The position numbers were made by a program, and so were the translations under genes. The notes under the pieces are model-generated. The model saw only the letters and a program-made list of their open reading frames with translations. It did not search any database and was not told the DNA's origin. From Terasakiella magnetica (GTDB lineage: Bacteria; Pseudomonadota; Alphaproteobacteria; Rhodospirillales; Magnetospirillaceae): a stretch of 64,000 nt of DNA. The stretch spans positions 1 through 64,000 of the forward strand of contig CACVCF010000002.1 in NCBI GenBank assembly GCA_902729415.1. The letters are read 5' to 3'. Positions 7,620 to 15,112 of this stretch are shown piece after piece. The stretch's first letter is position 1, and every line of letters starts with the position of its first letter.

Positions 7620-9145
7620 CTGATTCAGAGTATATCGGCCTTCCCTCGTCTTCCCGCCGTGGCTTGGCGGTCAAGATGTTCACCCTGACCTTGCCGGTTC
7701 TGGTGGCGGCGGTGCTGTTGACCCAGTTGGCGGTGGGATGGGTGAACTTCTCCGCCCGGCTGGACGCGCTGCAGGCCCGTGCCGAACTGATGGCGACCCT
7801 GACCACCCAGGCCATCGCTCGCCCGGTGTGGAATCTGGATCGTCCCATCTATCAGGCCCAGGTCATGGCATTGGAAAGCGACCGGGGCTTTGTCATGGCC
7901 CGGCTGATCGACGAAACCGGCGCGACCACGTTCAGACATGGCGCAGCCCCCTCCCCCGACGCCAAGGTCATTCGGGTCAGAAAGCCTATCCCCGATCCGG
8001 CGGGCGGGGCCGACGGGATCGGTGAGTTTGAGCTGATCCTCTCCAAGGCCGAGTTAGAGGAAAGTGCCCGCGCCCAGATCGGGATCGGTATTGCCGCTGT
8101 CATGGCCCTGCTGTTGGCCAGCTTTACTATTTTACACCGGGCCACCCGCCGTTTGGTGCTGCATCCGCTGGGGCGTCTGCTGGACGCCATGGCTTTGGTC
8201 GAGCGCAAGCAATGGACCCGCGTCGATTGGTCCAGTGGTGACGAGATCGGCCGCGTCACCGCCGCCTTCAACCGCATGGTCGACGGCCTGCGTTCGGGCG
8301 ATGAGGCCAAACGCCTGCTGCGGGAGCTGGAAATCGCCCAGAACAAGCTGATCGAGAATAATGCCGCCCTGGAAAAGGCCAGCCGGCTGGTTCTCGACAG
8401 TATCGGCTATGCCCGCAAGATCCAAGATGGCCTGCTGCCCGACGCCTCCACTTTGGGCGAGACCGTTGCCGAGTTTCACGTGCGCTGGCAGCCGCTGCAA
8501 CAGGTGGGGGGGGATTATTACTGGCTGCACCGCCAGGGCCGCCGCGCCCTGATCCTGCTGGCCGATTGCACCGGCCACGGCGTACCGGGAGCCTTTATGA
8601 CCGTGGTGGTCGCCACCGCCTTGGACCGCATCCTGCTGGAGACCGGCAATCTATTGCCCTCGACCATTCTTAGCCACTTAGATAAGGCGGTGCGGGAGCG
8701 CCTGCGTCAGGATCGGTCGGAGGGCTCGTCCGATGATGGGTTGGATGCATCGGTCTGTCTGTGGGATGGCGAGACCCGGACCCTGACTTTTGCCGGAGCG
8801 AATATGCCGCTGGTCTATTGTGTGGCGGGTACCGCTCATACCATCCGCGGCAGCCGCCATTCGTTGGGCTATCGCACCAACACCAAGCCTGCCGAGTTCA
8901 CCGACCACGTGCTTCCCATCGAGCCGGGAACCTCGGTCCATATGTTCACCGACGGCATGACCGATCATGTGGGCGGTACACCGCCGCGGTTGTTCGGCCG
9001 CCGCCGTCTGACCGAAATCCTTGCCGCCAGTCAGGAGCTCTCCCTGACCCTCCAGGTCGCCCGCCTGGAAGAGGTTCTTGCCGCCCATCGCGGCGGCCAG
9101 GAATTACGTGACGACATGACGATCATTAGCTTTCGGCCATATTAA
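7616..9145 (+). CDS. Membrane HAMP-PP2C (SpoIIE-type) serine phosphatase
   Basis: 509 aa when started at GTG 7616, which overlaps the upstream stop as GTGA; the frame is open to 7583 but that would overlap more. TM1 is at about 20-43, a periplasmic loop of about 110 residues follows, TM2 is at about 154-175, HAMP at about 176-230, a coiled linker at 230-265, and the PP2C domain at about 285-505. PP2C motifs: QQVGGDYYW, LILLADCTGHGVPGAFMT, VHMFTDGMTDH and DDMTIISF. It probably dephosphorylates a STAS protein; the one encoded 0.9 kb upstream is the obvious candidate. It is paired with the overlapping solute-binding gene, a plausible periplasmic input. Confidence 0.88.
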   Translation: MTDSEYIGLPSSSRRGLAVKMFTLTLPVLVAAVLLTQLAVGWVNFSARLDALQARAELMATLTTQAIARPVWNLDRPIYQAQVMALESDRGFVMARLIDETGATTFRHGAAPSPDAKVIRVRKPIPDPAGGADGIGEFELILSKAELEESARAQIGIGIAAVMALLLASFTILHRATRRLVLHPLGRLLDAMALVERKQWTRVDWSSGDEIGRVTAAFNRMVDGLRSGDEAKRLLRELEIAQNKLIENNAALEKASRLVLDSIGYARKIQDGLLPDASTLGETVAEFHVRWQPLQQVGGDYYWLHRQGRRALILLADCTGHGVPGAFMTVVVATALDRILLETGNLLPSTILSHLDKAVRERLRQDRSEGSSDDGLDASVCLWDGETRTLTFAGANMPLVYCVAGTAHTIRGSRHSLGYRTNTKPAEFTDHVLPIEPGTSVHMFTDGMTDHVGGTPPRLFGRRRLTEILAASQELSLTLQVARLEEVLAAHRGGQELRDDMTIISFRPY

Positions 9146-9174
9146 GCACCACCAACTTATGCCATAAGTATGCC

Positions 9175-9936
9175 ATGACTATACTCACCCGAATGGTTCT
9201 GATTCTACTGGTGGCGATGGCCGTGCCGGGAGTGGCTTGCCCCGACGCAGCGGCGGCGGAATCCATGCGTTTATCCACCGGCATGATCGAGCCGTGGACG
9301 ACGTCTCAGGGCGATGGCTTTCACCAGCTTCTGGTCAAGGCGGTTTTCGCCCGGTTGGGGATGGCGGCGGAGGTGGGTATCAATCTGGCCTCGTCACGGG
9401 CATTTTCCCTGGCCAATGATGGAGTGACTGATGGATTGGCCGGGCGGGTGGCCGGGATGGAGAAGGAATACCCCAATCTGATCCGGGTGCCCGAACCCAT
9501 GTTCATGAACGATTTCGTGGCGTGCACTCTGACGCCTGATCCTCAGCCCGCCACATGGGGCGGGCTGAGGCCGAAGGCGGTGGCCTACATCATCGGCTGG
9601 CAGGTGTTCGAGCATAACCTGCCGCCGGTGCGGGAGTTGACCCAGACCAAGGATTCGTCCCAGCTTCTCAACCTTCTTAAGGCTGGGCGGACCGAGGTGA
9701 TACTGCACGAGCGCTGGCAGGTTATGTCTTTGGCTAAGGCCATGGGACTGCGGCTTTACGTCCAGGAACCGGCTTTGGCACGGGTTCCTATGTATATCTA
9801 TCTTCATTCCCGCCATGCCGCCCTGACCGAACGGGTTGCCGCGACGCTGCGCGAGATGAAGGCGGACGGTTCCTACGAAGCCATTGCCCAACAGGTGTTC
9901 GGCGGGCTGGGGCCATCGGTCACCGGACTGAAGTAG
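9175..9936 (+). CDS. Periplasmic solute-binding-like protein (SBP_bac_3 type), probable sensor
   Basis: 253 aa. The signal peptide is MVLILLVAMAVPGVACPDAA followed by AAAES (cleavage near residue 29). The family-3 binding fold shows FHQLLVKAVFARLGMAAEV, DGVTDGLAGRVAGME, YIIGWQVFEHNLPPV, LLNLLKAGRTEVILHER and VAATLREMKADGSYEAI. No transporter genes accompany it. It lies 6 bp upstream of a membrane histidine kinase gene and 29 bp downstream of the PP2C gene, making a second SBP/sensor pair in the same island. It differs strongly from the 6852 protein, so the ligands probably differ. Role as periplasmic sensor is inferred from context. Confidence 0.78.
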   Translation: MTILTRMVLILLVAMAVPGVACPDAAAAESMRLSTGMIEPWTTSQGDGFHQLLVKAVFARLGMAAEVGINLASSRAFSLANDGVTDGLAGRVAGMEKEYPNLIRVPEPMFMNDFVACTLTPDPQPATWGGLRPKAVAYIIGWQVFEHNLPPVRELTQTKDSSQLLNLLKAGRTEVILHERWQVMSLAKAMGLRLYVQEPALARVPMYIYLHSRHAALTERVAATLREMKADGSYEAIAQQVFGGLGPSVTGLK

Positions 9937-9942
9937 GGATTC

Positions 9943-11895
9943 ATGATCAAGCCCAGGCCCCGTATCCTGCTGGCCCGGCAGTTGATGGCCCGCATGGGGG
10001 TGGCCGGGGCGGTGATCGTGATGCTTGCCACCTCTGGGGTTGTGGCCTTCGATTATCATCTGGTCAAAGAGCGGGCGGTGGAACGCCTGGACCAGATCGA
10101 AAGCGGGCACCTGCCTAGTATTGTCGAAAATACCTGGCTGCAAGACCGCGACCGCCTCGCCGCGCTGACCCTGGGCATCAAAAGCATGCCCTATACGATT
10201 CTGGCCGAAGTTGTCGATAGCGATGGCACCGTTCTGGCCCACAGCGGCGATCAGAGGGGGGACGAGACCATCGACCGCAGCTTTCCTCTGATTCGAAGCT
10301 ATCTGGGCCACCAGCAGTCCATCGGCCACCTTCGCGTTTCCATCAGCCTGGATGAAATCCGCCACCCGGTTCTTGAACGCGCCTGGGGCATCTTGATGGC
10401 CAGCCTGGCCATCGTCGGCGCCCTGTTGGTCACCTTGTACGGCATGGTGGCGCCGCTGGTGACCCGTCCTTTAAGCGAAATGGCGGCCTATGCCCGGTCG
10501 CTGACCGGGACCGATCTGATCGGGGCTCCCGCCCTGGAGCGGCCCTCCGCTGCCGCCAATGACGAGTTTTCGGACCTCGCAGCCGCCTTTTCCGACATGT
10601 TGGAGGCGATCCGCGCCTCCTATCTCGCCCTCCAGGAAAGCGAGGCCCGCCATCGGATGCTGTTCACCAGTTCGCCGATATCGTTGTGGGAGGAGGACTT
10701 CTCAGCGGTCAAGACGGCTCTCGACCGCCTGCGCTCCGAGATCGGCGGCGACCTGGAGAGCTATCTGACCCTGTATCCCGGACGGGTGGGAGACTTTGCC
10801 GCCCAGGTCCGCGTCATCGACATCAATACCGCGACTGTGATTTTGCACCGCGCCAACGACCGTACTGAGTTGCTGGGGGCGCTGGACCGGACCTTCTCGC
10901 CCGCGTCTCTTATCGCCTTCCGCCGTCAATTGTTGGCGATCTGGCACGGAGAGAATGAGCTTTCACTCGAGAGCCAGGTCAAGACCCTGGATGGCGAGAT
11001 GCGGGATGTGGTGGTTCACTGGGTGGTGCCCCCTGGTCATGGCGACAGGCTCGACCGGGTGATTGTAGCGCTGGAAGACGTCACCGAGCGCCGGGCAGCC
11101 GAACACACCCTGGCCCTGACCGTGGAAAAGATGGTTCAGGCGAATAGTGAACTGGAACGCTTCACCTATATCGCGTCCCACGATCTCCAGGAACCGGTAC
11201 GCGGTATCGTCAGCTTCAGCCAATTGCTCCAGCGCCATCTCCACGGCCATATCGATGCCGAGACCGAGGACTTCCTGCATTTCCTTGTCGCCGCGGCCTT
11301 GCGTATGCAGCAGCAGGTTCAGGGCCTTCAGGGCTATGCCCGTGCCGGATTCTCCAACCATATCTTTCAACCCGTCTCCATGGACATCGCCCTGGACCAG
11401 GCTAGGACGGCCATGGCCGAATCCATCGCCGAGACCGGCGCCCAGGTCGAGGCGCCCCCCCTGCCCATGGTCAGCGGCGACCTCGCCCAATTGACCGAAC
11501 TGTTCCAGCACCTGATCGGTAATGCGATCAAATTCGCCCGCAGCGGCGTCGCTCCCCATATCCGCATCTCCGCGCAGCCGGGCGATGGATTTATTTCATT
11601 TGCCATCGAGGATAACGGCATCGGCATTGATCCTGCCTATGCCGGAGAAATCTTTCAAATGTTCCGCCGCCTGCACGGTCCCGACCGCTATCCGGGTGCG
11701 GGGGTCGGTCTTGCCATCTGCCGCCGCATCATCGAGCGTCATGGCGGCCGGATCTGGATCGACCCTCCTCCGGTGGTGGGGGCGCGGCTGTGCTTCACCT
11801 TACCGAGCGTGGCGCCCCCCCCCCCCCGCCGTCATAACGCCGCACATGCGTTAACCGGAGAAGGGGCGCGCTCCGAAGGACAAGATCAGCAATAG
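9943..11895 (+). CDS. Transmembrane sensor histidine kinase with PAS-like domain
   Basis: 650 aa. TM1 is at about 18-37, a periplasmic domain at about 38-145, TM2 at about 148-171, a HAMP-like linker at 172-230 and a PAS-like fold at about 235-385 ending VIVALEDVTERRAAE. HisKA has the phospho-acceptor H413 (FTYIASHDLQEPVRGIVSF). The HATPase has N527 (LIGNAIKFA), EDNGIGI, GAGVGLAICRRIIERHGG. There is no receiver, so its response regulator is elsewhere. It is 6 bp downstream of a solute-binding-protein gene, a likely periplasmic partner. The last 28 residues are encoded through a 13-C run; a one-base change would give a shorter tail ending near 11854. Confidence 0.9.
   Translation: MIKPRPRILLARQLMARMGVAGAVIVMLATSGVVAFDYHLVKERAVERLDQIESGHLPSIVENTWLQDRDRLAALTLGIKSMPYTILAEVVDSDGTVLAHSGDQRGDETIDRSFPLIRSYLGHQQSIGHLRVSISLDEIRHPVLERAWGILMASLAIVGALLVTLYGMVAPLVTRPLSEMAAYARSLTGTDLIGAPALERPSAAANDEFSDLAAAFSDMLEAIRASYLALQESEARHRMLFTSSPISLWEEDFSAVKTALDRLRSEIGGDLESYLTLYPGRVGDFAAQVRVIDINTATVILHRANDRTELLGALDRTFSPASLIAFRRQLLAIWHGENELSLESQVKTLDGEMRDVVVHWVVPPGHGDRLDRVIVALEDVTERRAAEHTLALTVEKMVQANSELERFTYIASHDLQEPVRGIVSFSQLLQRHLHGHIDAETEDFLHFLVAAALRMQQQVQGLQGYARAGFSNHIFQPVSMDIALDQARTAMAESIAETGAQVEAPPLPMVSGDLAQLTELFQHLIGNAIKFARSGVAPHIRISAQPGDGFISFAIEDNGIGIDPAYAGEIFQMFRRLHGPDRYPGAGVGLAICRRIIERHGGRIWIDPPPVVGARLCFTLPSVAPPPPRRHNAAHALTGEGARSEGQDQQ
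11815..11827 (+). repeat. 13-base C homopolymer near the 3' end of the histidine kinase gene
   Basis: An uninterrupted run of 13 C lies just after the codons for the final ATPase strand (LCFTLPSVA). It encodes PPPP. Slippage would swap the 3'-terminal reading frame: the present frame adds a 28-residue tail, while the neighbouring frame stops at 11854 after about 15 residues. The catalytic domains are unaffected either way. Confidence 0.9.
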
Positions 11896-11913
11896 CGTTC
11901 CAGGTTCCCACGC

Positions 11914-12150
11914 CGCCGAACTCCAGCGTACGCCGGCACGGAAGTATTCCTTGAACAAGGAGCGATAGGCGTCACCTTCAAAATAACGAGACCGCCAGCA
12001 CATGGGTGTTTCGATGATCTCGTCAGCGATGACGAGATAGCCGTCGCGGGGGCAGGCGATACAAAACCCGCCCGAGAACCAAGACAGAGTCCGGACCCGG
12101 GCGGAATGGTTGATGACATCAGGCTGGCGTACCGTAACGCCCTGCCCCAA
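11914..12150 (-). pseudogene. Remnant of a glycine amidinotransferase (GATM-like) gene
   Basis: On the minus strand an open frame encodes LGQGVTVRQPD, then ACPRDGYLVIADEIIETP, MCWRSRYFE, AYRSLFKEYF and GVRWSSA. This tracks the arginine:glycine amidinotransferase family closely (human GATM has [54 protein letters not shown]). Only about 80 residues of an enzyme of roughly 370-420 are left. The N-terminal third and everything after the APKP region, including the catalytic Asp-His-Cys half, are gone, and the flanking translation is junk. It is therefore a decayed fragment. It overlaps no other gene apart from the empty 11.9-12.3 kb gap it fills. Confidence 0.75.
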
Positions 12151-12307
12151 ACAGCCAGGCGAACACGACATCAGCAGTGGGGAACGAGGGCCATGGTGAC
12201 GATCAATCGAAGGAGGCAAAGAGAACGGCAGCCCGCGCCCCATTGATTCCGTTGGTAATACCCGTATTGTTGCCCGATCTGCAGAGCTTGGAAGAGGATG
12301 GCGCGAC

Positions 12308-12997
12308 ATGTCGGACCTGACGATCGTCCGTTTGGGGTGGTATCCGCCGGTCCGCTCCGCCCTGTTCGCCGCATTCTTCGCAGCCGTGGGCTATACCGCT
12401 TCACGCCCCGACCCGGCCTCCGCAGAGCCCGAATGGGCGCTGCTTTGGCTCGGAACGGGTACAGCAATCATCTTCATGCTGATGCTGATGCATTCTCTGT
12501 GGCTGATCCTGTCGGGCCGACCGATTCTGACCCTTTCCGCGCAGGGATTGCAGGCTCGAACCTGCGATGACGCGCTGATCCCATGGGATTTGGTAACCTC
12601 TGTCACGCGCGGGGCAAAGAAAGTATCGCTCCTCAGCAGCAGTGTTGCGGCCCTGATGCTGGAAAGCATTTCACGCCACGATGCCTTCGAGATCGTCCTG
12701 GATAGCAAAGTTACGGACCTGGGGGTTAAGCACAGCGAGAACCTGACCAACATTGGCTTTCAATTGGTCCCATTGAAGCTATCGCTTTCCAGCCAAGAAC
12801 TGGCCGACACTTTTGCGCGTTACCTGCCGCCCGAGCGCTGTATCAATTTTGATGAGAGCAGCACCCCAAAGGATCGGAACGAGATTGCCGGGCGGGCCGC
12901 CATGGCCGCGATGGCGGTCGCCATCGGCACCGCCGAGCGCATGGAGACCGAGAGCCCGAATGATAGCGAGCCGACACAAACCATCCCGGAAACCTGA
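12308..12997 (+). CDS. Hypothetical protein with two membrane segments and a PH-like domain
   Basis: 229 aa. Hydrophobic segments lie at about residues 15-30 and 46-68 (LLWLGTGTAIIFMLMLMHSL). They are followed by a soluble part beginning GRPILTLSAQGLQARTCDDA and IPWDLVTSVTRGAKK, the pattern of STM3941-like/bacterial PH proteins (two TM, then a strand-rich domain with IPW). The last 60 residues are polar (Asn/Glu/Pro-rich). The start has a weak GAAGAGG about 10 bp upstream. It sits between a gene remnant and the degraded tRNA region, so it may itself be part of an accessory segment. Function not known. Confidence 0.65.
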   Translation: MSDLTIVRLGWYPPVRSALFAAFFAAVGYTASRPDPASAEPEWALLWLGTGTAIIFMLMLMHSLWLILSGRPILTLSAQGLQARTCDDALIPWDLVTSVTRGAKKVSLLSSSVAALMLESISRHDAFEIVLDSKVTDLGVKHSENLTNIGFQLVPLKLSLSSQELADTFARYLPPERCINFDESSTPKDRNEIAGRAAMAAMAVAIGTAERMETESPNDSEPTQTIPET

Positions 12998-13041
12998 AAG
13001 AGGCGACGAGGTGAGCTAGAGAACGACAAAGGCGGGCCGAG

Positions 13042-13051
13042 CCCCCCCCCC
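13042..13051 (+). repeat. 10-base C homopolymer, intergenic
   Basis: A run of 10 C in the 170-bp spacer between the PH-like gene and the duplicated tRNA promoter. The spacer holds no ORF I believe in. Confidence 0.9.
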
Positions 13052-13098
13052 GGCACACCACAGCCGACTCTGCCGCCCCCCAACACACTTTTCCCCCT

Positions 13099-13127
13099 TT
13101 GCCATCCGCCCCGTCCTGCGCTATAAC
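13099..13127 (+). promoter_or_regulatory. Duplicated tRNA promoter in front of the truncated tRNA-Arg
   Basis: TTGCCA (13099-13104), 17 bp, TATAAC (13122-13127) is a good sigma-70-type promoter. The 24 bases TGCGCTATAACCCTCGCCTC plus TCGT (13117-13140) recur exactly at 14271-14294 ahead of the intact tRNA-Arg. This copy now drives only a half tRNA. Confidence 0.6.
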
Positions 13128-13167
13128 CCTCGCCTCTCGTCGTGGTTTGTGTCTTGGCGAGACCCAC

Positions 13168-13210
13168 GCAGCCGTAGCTCAGCTGGATAGAGCGCAGCCC
13201 TCCGAAGGCT
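13168..13210 (+). pseudogene. 5' half of tRNA-Arg(CCG), truncated copy
   Basis: GCAGCCGTAGCTCAGCTGGA and the following bases match the intact tRNA-Arg at 14310 through acceptor, D-arm and the CTCCGAA anticodon loop, with one T-to-A change in the anticodon stem. The copy stops just after the anticodon (GGC). No T-arm, 3' acceptor strand or CCA follows. It is a partial gene duplication or the left scar of an insertion at tRNA-Arg. Confidence 0.85.
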
Positions 13211-13312
13211 CCCGCCAGTATTCGCGCAGCAAACAAAGAACTCCTGGCTGCCTGCGACATTCCCGATGTTACGATCATCTGCGGCTCTGCTACAGGAGCA
13301 CTTGCGGCGTAA
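13208..13312 (+). pseudogene. Unidentified gene tail fused to the tRNA stub
   Basis: Directly after the tRNA homology, a frame encodes APASIRAANKELLAACDIPD then VTIICGSATGALAA and a TAA (13310-13312). The composition is protein-like and there is no start codon or ribosome-binding site. It looks like the 3' end of a gene whose 5' part was lost when the segment joined the tRNA half. I cannot name the family. Low confidence, since it is only 34 codons. Confidence 0.3.
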
Positions 13313-13402
13313 TTCAGGCGTATCCGCTGGGCTTACCCTTGGCCCGACCACTGCGGCATCCTAGAATCATCTCATCGAAAATCACTGATGAGGATTGTTG
13401 AG

Positions 13403-13576
13403 ATGGCTTCGTATCGTAAACTCCGTGGTCGCTGGCAGGCGATGGTGCGACGGAAGTGGGGCCAGGTTGTCCCCCATGTTGGTCCGCGTGGGACGCTGCG
13501 AACCTTCGATCTGAATGGCGGTTGCCAGGGGGTACAGCAGTCGAATGCGGCGCAGGGACCGACCGGCCCTACCTGA
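13403..13576 (+). pseudogene. N-terminal remnant of a tyrosine-recombinase (phage-type integrase)
   Basis: An ATG at 13403 starts MASYRKLRGRWQAMVRRKWG, which has the look of the integrase arm-binding domain start (MAsyRKl..GkWqAqVRRkG). After about 20 residues the similarity ends and the frame continues as unrelated sequence to a TGA at 13574-13576. No core or catalytic domain (R..H-x-x-R..Y) exists in the window. The location inside a tRNA-flanked segment fits the leftover of an integrated element. The call rests on 20 residues. Confidence 0.4.
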
Positions 13577-13580
13577 CCCA
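13521..13580 (+). repeat. Hairpin-bearing short repeat, copy A
   Basis: About 60 bp sharing with 13983-14043 the order: a G-rich stretch with GGGGTA, AGCxGTC, then a hairpin (AGGGACC-GACC-GGCCCT here) and CTGACCCA. The reading frames through both copies end in similar peptides (GVQQSNAAQGPTGPT here, GVERSDTEMGPVGPN there). Confidence 0.5.
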
Positions 13581-13680
13581 ACCCGGACCTTGGAAATAAT
13601 ATGGATATTTCCGAGCCTTGCGGCAATCTTGTGCCACCCAGGGGCACTCCCCGGCAGAATGCGAAGAGAGGGCGCAAGCC

Positions 13681-13890
13681 ATGAAGAAGACCTACACGTA
13701 TCAGGCAACCGTAATAATCAAGGTAAAGGCTGGAAACGCCACGCACGCGCGGAAGCTGGCCCAGGTCACGCTGCTCGGCGTACGCTCGGTCGGTTGTGAC
13801 AGCCAGTGGGGAAAGGCAAGCGTGCGCGGAGGGAGGCTCAAGCGCTCCACGCTCCCCCTGTCGAAAATAAAGGGCGAAACCTTGGCATGA
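13681..13890 (+). CDS. Small hypothetical protein of possible phage/mobile origin
   Basis: 69 aa: MKKTYTYQATVIIKVKAGNA, then THARKLAQVTLLGVRSVG and a basic tail (GGRLKRSTLPLSKIKGETLA). The ATG follows GAGAGGGCGCAAGCC. The upstream in-frame extension (to 13618) is not convincing. The short, basic, strand-helix pattern (KKTYTYQATV..VKA...A..LA) recalls small orphan proteins of phages and integrative elements. It lies inside the segment bounded by the half tRNA and the intact tRNA-Arg. Function unknown. Confidence 0.5.
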   Translation: MKKTYTYQATVIIKVKAGNATHARKLAQVTLLGVRSVGCDSQWGKASVRGGRLKRSTLPLSKIKGETLA

Positions 13891-13982
13891 TTCCGATTTG
13901 CCCAAAGACGCCAGCGCGCTCTATGACCGGGCAGCCGATCAAGCGCGAACTGGTGCCGCAGCAGCCGTTCTCGCCGAACGAC

Positions 13983-14043
13983 GGGTGTCTGGGGGTAGAG
14001 CGGTCAGACACAGAGATGGGGCCGGTCGGCCCCAACTGACCCA
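13983..14043 (+). repeat. Hairpin-bearing short repeat, copy B
   Basis: Second copy of the element at 13521-13580. It holds a perfect hairpin GGGGCC-GGTC-GGCCCC followed by AACTGACCCA. Estimated identity by eye is about 60-65 %, with the hairpin stem maintained although several stem bases differ. Confidence 0.5.
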
Positions 14044-14190
14044 CACGGCATAGCGAGCGTTCCCTTTGAGCGGCAACTGACGGAGGGACAACGGTCATAG
14101 ATGACGCCGATGGCGGTGACGAACAGATCAGCGTCGTCCTGCATGGCAGTTCGCAGTAGAGGTCGGCTCCGCCACACCCCAGCCACATCA

Positions 14191-14230
14191 GGCGCAATCG
14201 GCTGGATTCGAACCAGCGGCCGATGCCGGA
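14191..14230 (-). pseudogene. 3' fragment of a tRNA gene (T-arm and acceptor strand), opposite orientation
   Basis: Reading the minus strand, GCTGG-TTCGAAT-CCAGC is a perfect T-arm. It is directly followed by CGATTGC-G-CC, which matches the 3' acceptor strand of the nearby tRNA-Arg (CGGTTGC-G-CC) at all but one base. No anticodon or D-arm precedes it. It may be an attachment-site scar or a degenerate tRNA end. Confidence 0.45.
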
Positions 14231-14252
14231 GGAGAACAACGCAACTCCCCCC

Positions 14253-14281
14253 TTCCCACCGCTGCCGCCTTGCGCTATAAC
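14253..14281 (+). promoter_or_regulatory. Promoter of tRNA-Arg(CCG)
   Basis: TTCCCA (14253-14258), 17-bp spacer, TATAAC (14276-14281), about 28 bp before the tRNA 5' end. It shares 24 identical bases with the duplicated copy at 13117-13140. Confidence 0.6.
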
Positions 14282-14309
14282 CCTCGCCTCTCGTTCACCC
14301 GAGACCCGC

Positions 14310-14386
<77 letters not shown>

Positions 14387-14903
14387 AACTTTCCGATGAT
14401 TTTCATCCCCACCATCCCCTGGAACATACCCCTGGCAGCCAATCTGGGCCGTCCGGGGTGAGCAGCGTGGCGCACGCGCACCATGTTCCGTCTAGAGCAA
14501 TTTCCGGTCAATTGGGATCACTCCGATGTTCCATGCGGGGAGGCCGGCCGCAAGGCTGTGCCGGACGGCTTGACCGTGGTGCCGCCACGCTCTGCTGGGT
14601 GCGGCCCTTTTATCGTATCTGCGCCAGCAACAGCGCAATACCGGCAAATACGCGAAATACTCATACCGAATTCCCGCCATCCGCAGCAAGAGCGCAGTCT
14701 TAATACTGGCCAGACAAACAGAAACGAATGCCCTCATGGGGGCAGCCCTTCTTTTTCATCACCTCGACCAATTTTTATGACATCCCAAGCCATGACGTTT
14801 CTGCATAGCGGCCTTCTAACCCATTTCGCACATGCAAAAAGACGTGTAGAGACATTCCTCATGATCAAGCGCCATTCCGATGGCCGGATCTGAGGAGAGA
14901 AAG
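14387..14903. other. 517-bp gap with no convincing gene; carries a TCTAGAGCAATTTCC-type repeat
   Basis: No frame has a good start, ribosome-binding site and protein-like content. TCTAGAGCAATTTCCGGTCA at 14491-14510, continuing ATTGGGATCA, resembles the short TCTAGAGCAnnTTCCG intergenic repeats I recall from several alphaproteobacterial genomes (recall, not a search). The rest is mixed and may be debris of the element that scarred this region. The last 30 bp carry the GAGGAGAGAAAG site of the next small gene. Confidence 0.4.
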
Positions 14904-15056
14904 ATGATCTTGTCGACCACCGACATCGTAATGACCGCCATCGGGATCCTTGCCGTTGCCGGGATCTTTATTTCCATCAGTGCATGGCGGCATGTAATCC
15001 GTGCCGAGCGCGAGGCCGACAAGGCTGCCGAGGAAGGCCTGACCTCCGCAGTCTAA
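14904..15056 (+). CDS. 50-aa single-pass membrane protein
   Basis: An ATG 4 bp after GAGGAGAGA opens MILSTTDIVMTAIGILAVAG, IFISISAWRHVIRAEREADK, AAEEGLTSAV, stop TAA. Residues 8-27 are a strong hydrophobic helix, followed by a charged cytoplasmic-looking helix. The strong ribosome-binding site and clean topology make it credible despite its size. The next small membrane gene starts 57 bp downstream, so the two may be co-transcribed. Function unknown. Confidence 0.6.
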   Translation: MILSTTDIVMTAIGILAVAGIFISISAWRHVIRAEREADKAAEEGLTSAV

Positions 15057-15112
15057 GTTGCCATTGCGGGACAATCCTCCTACCCTGGGTTCAGGGAAAC
15101 AGGAGGAGCGCC

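Noticed and set aside
12820..13278. 152-aa minus-strand frame across the PH-like gene end and the half tRNA
   Set aside because: Composed of tRNA antisense and C/G-tract translations; no coherent protein.
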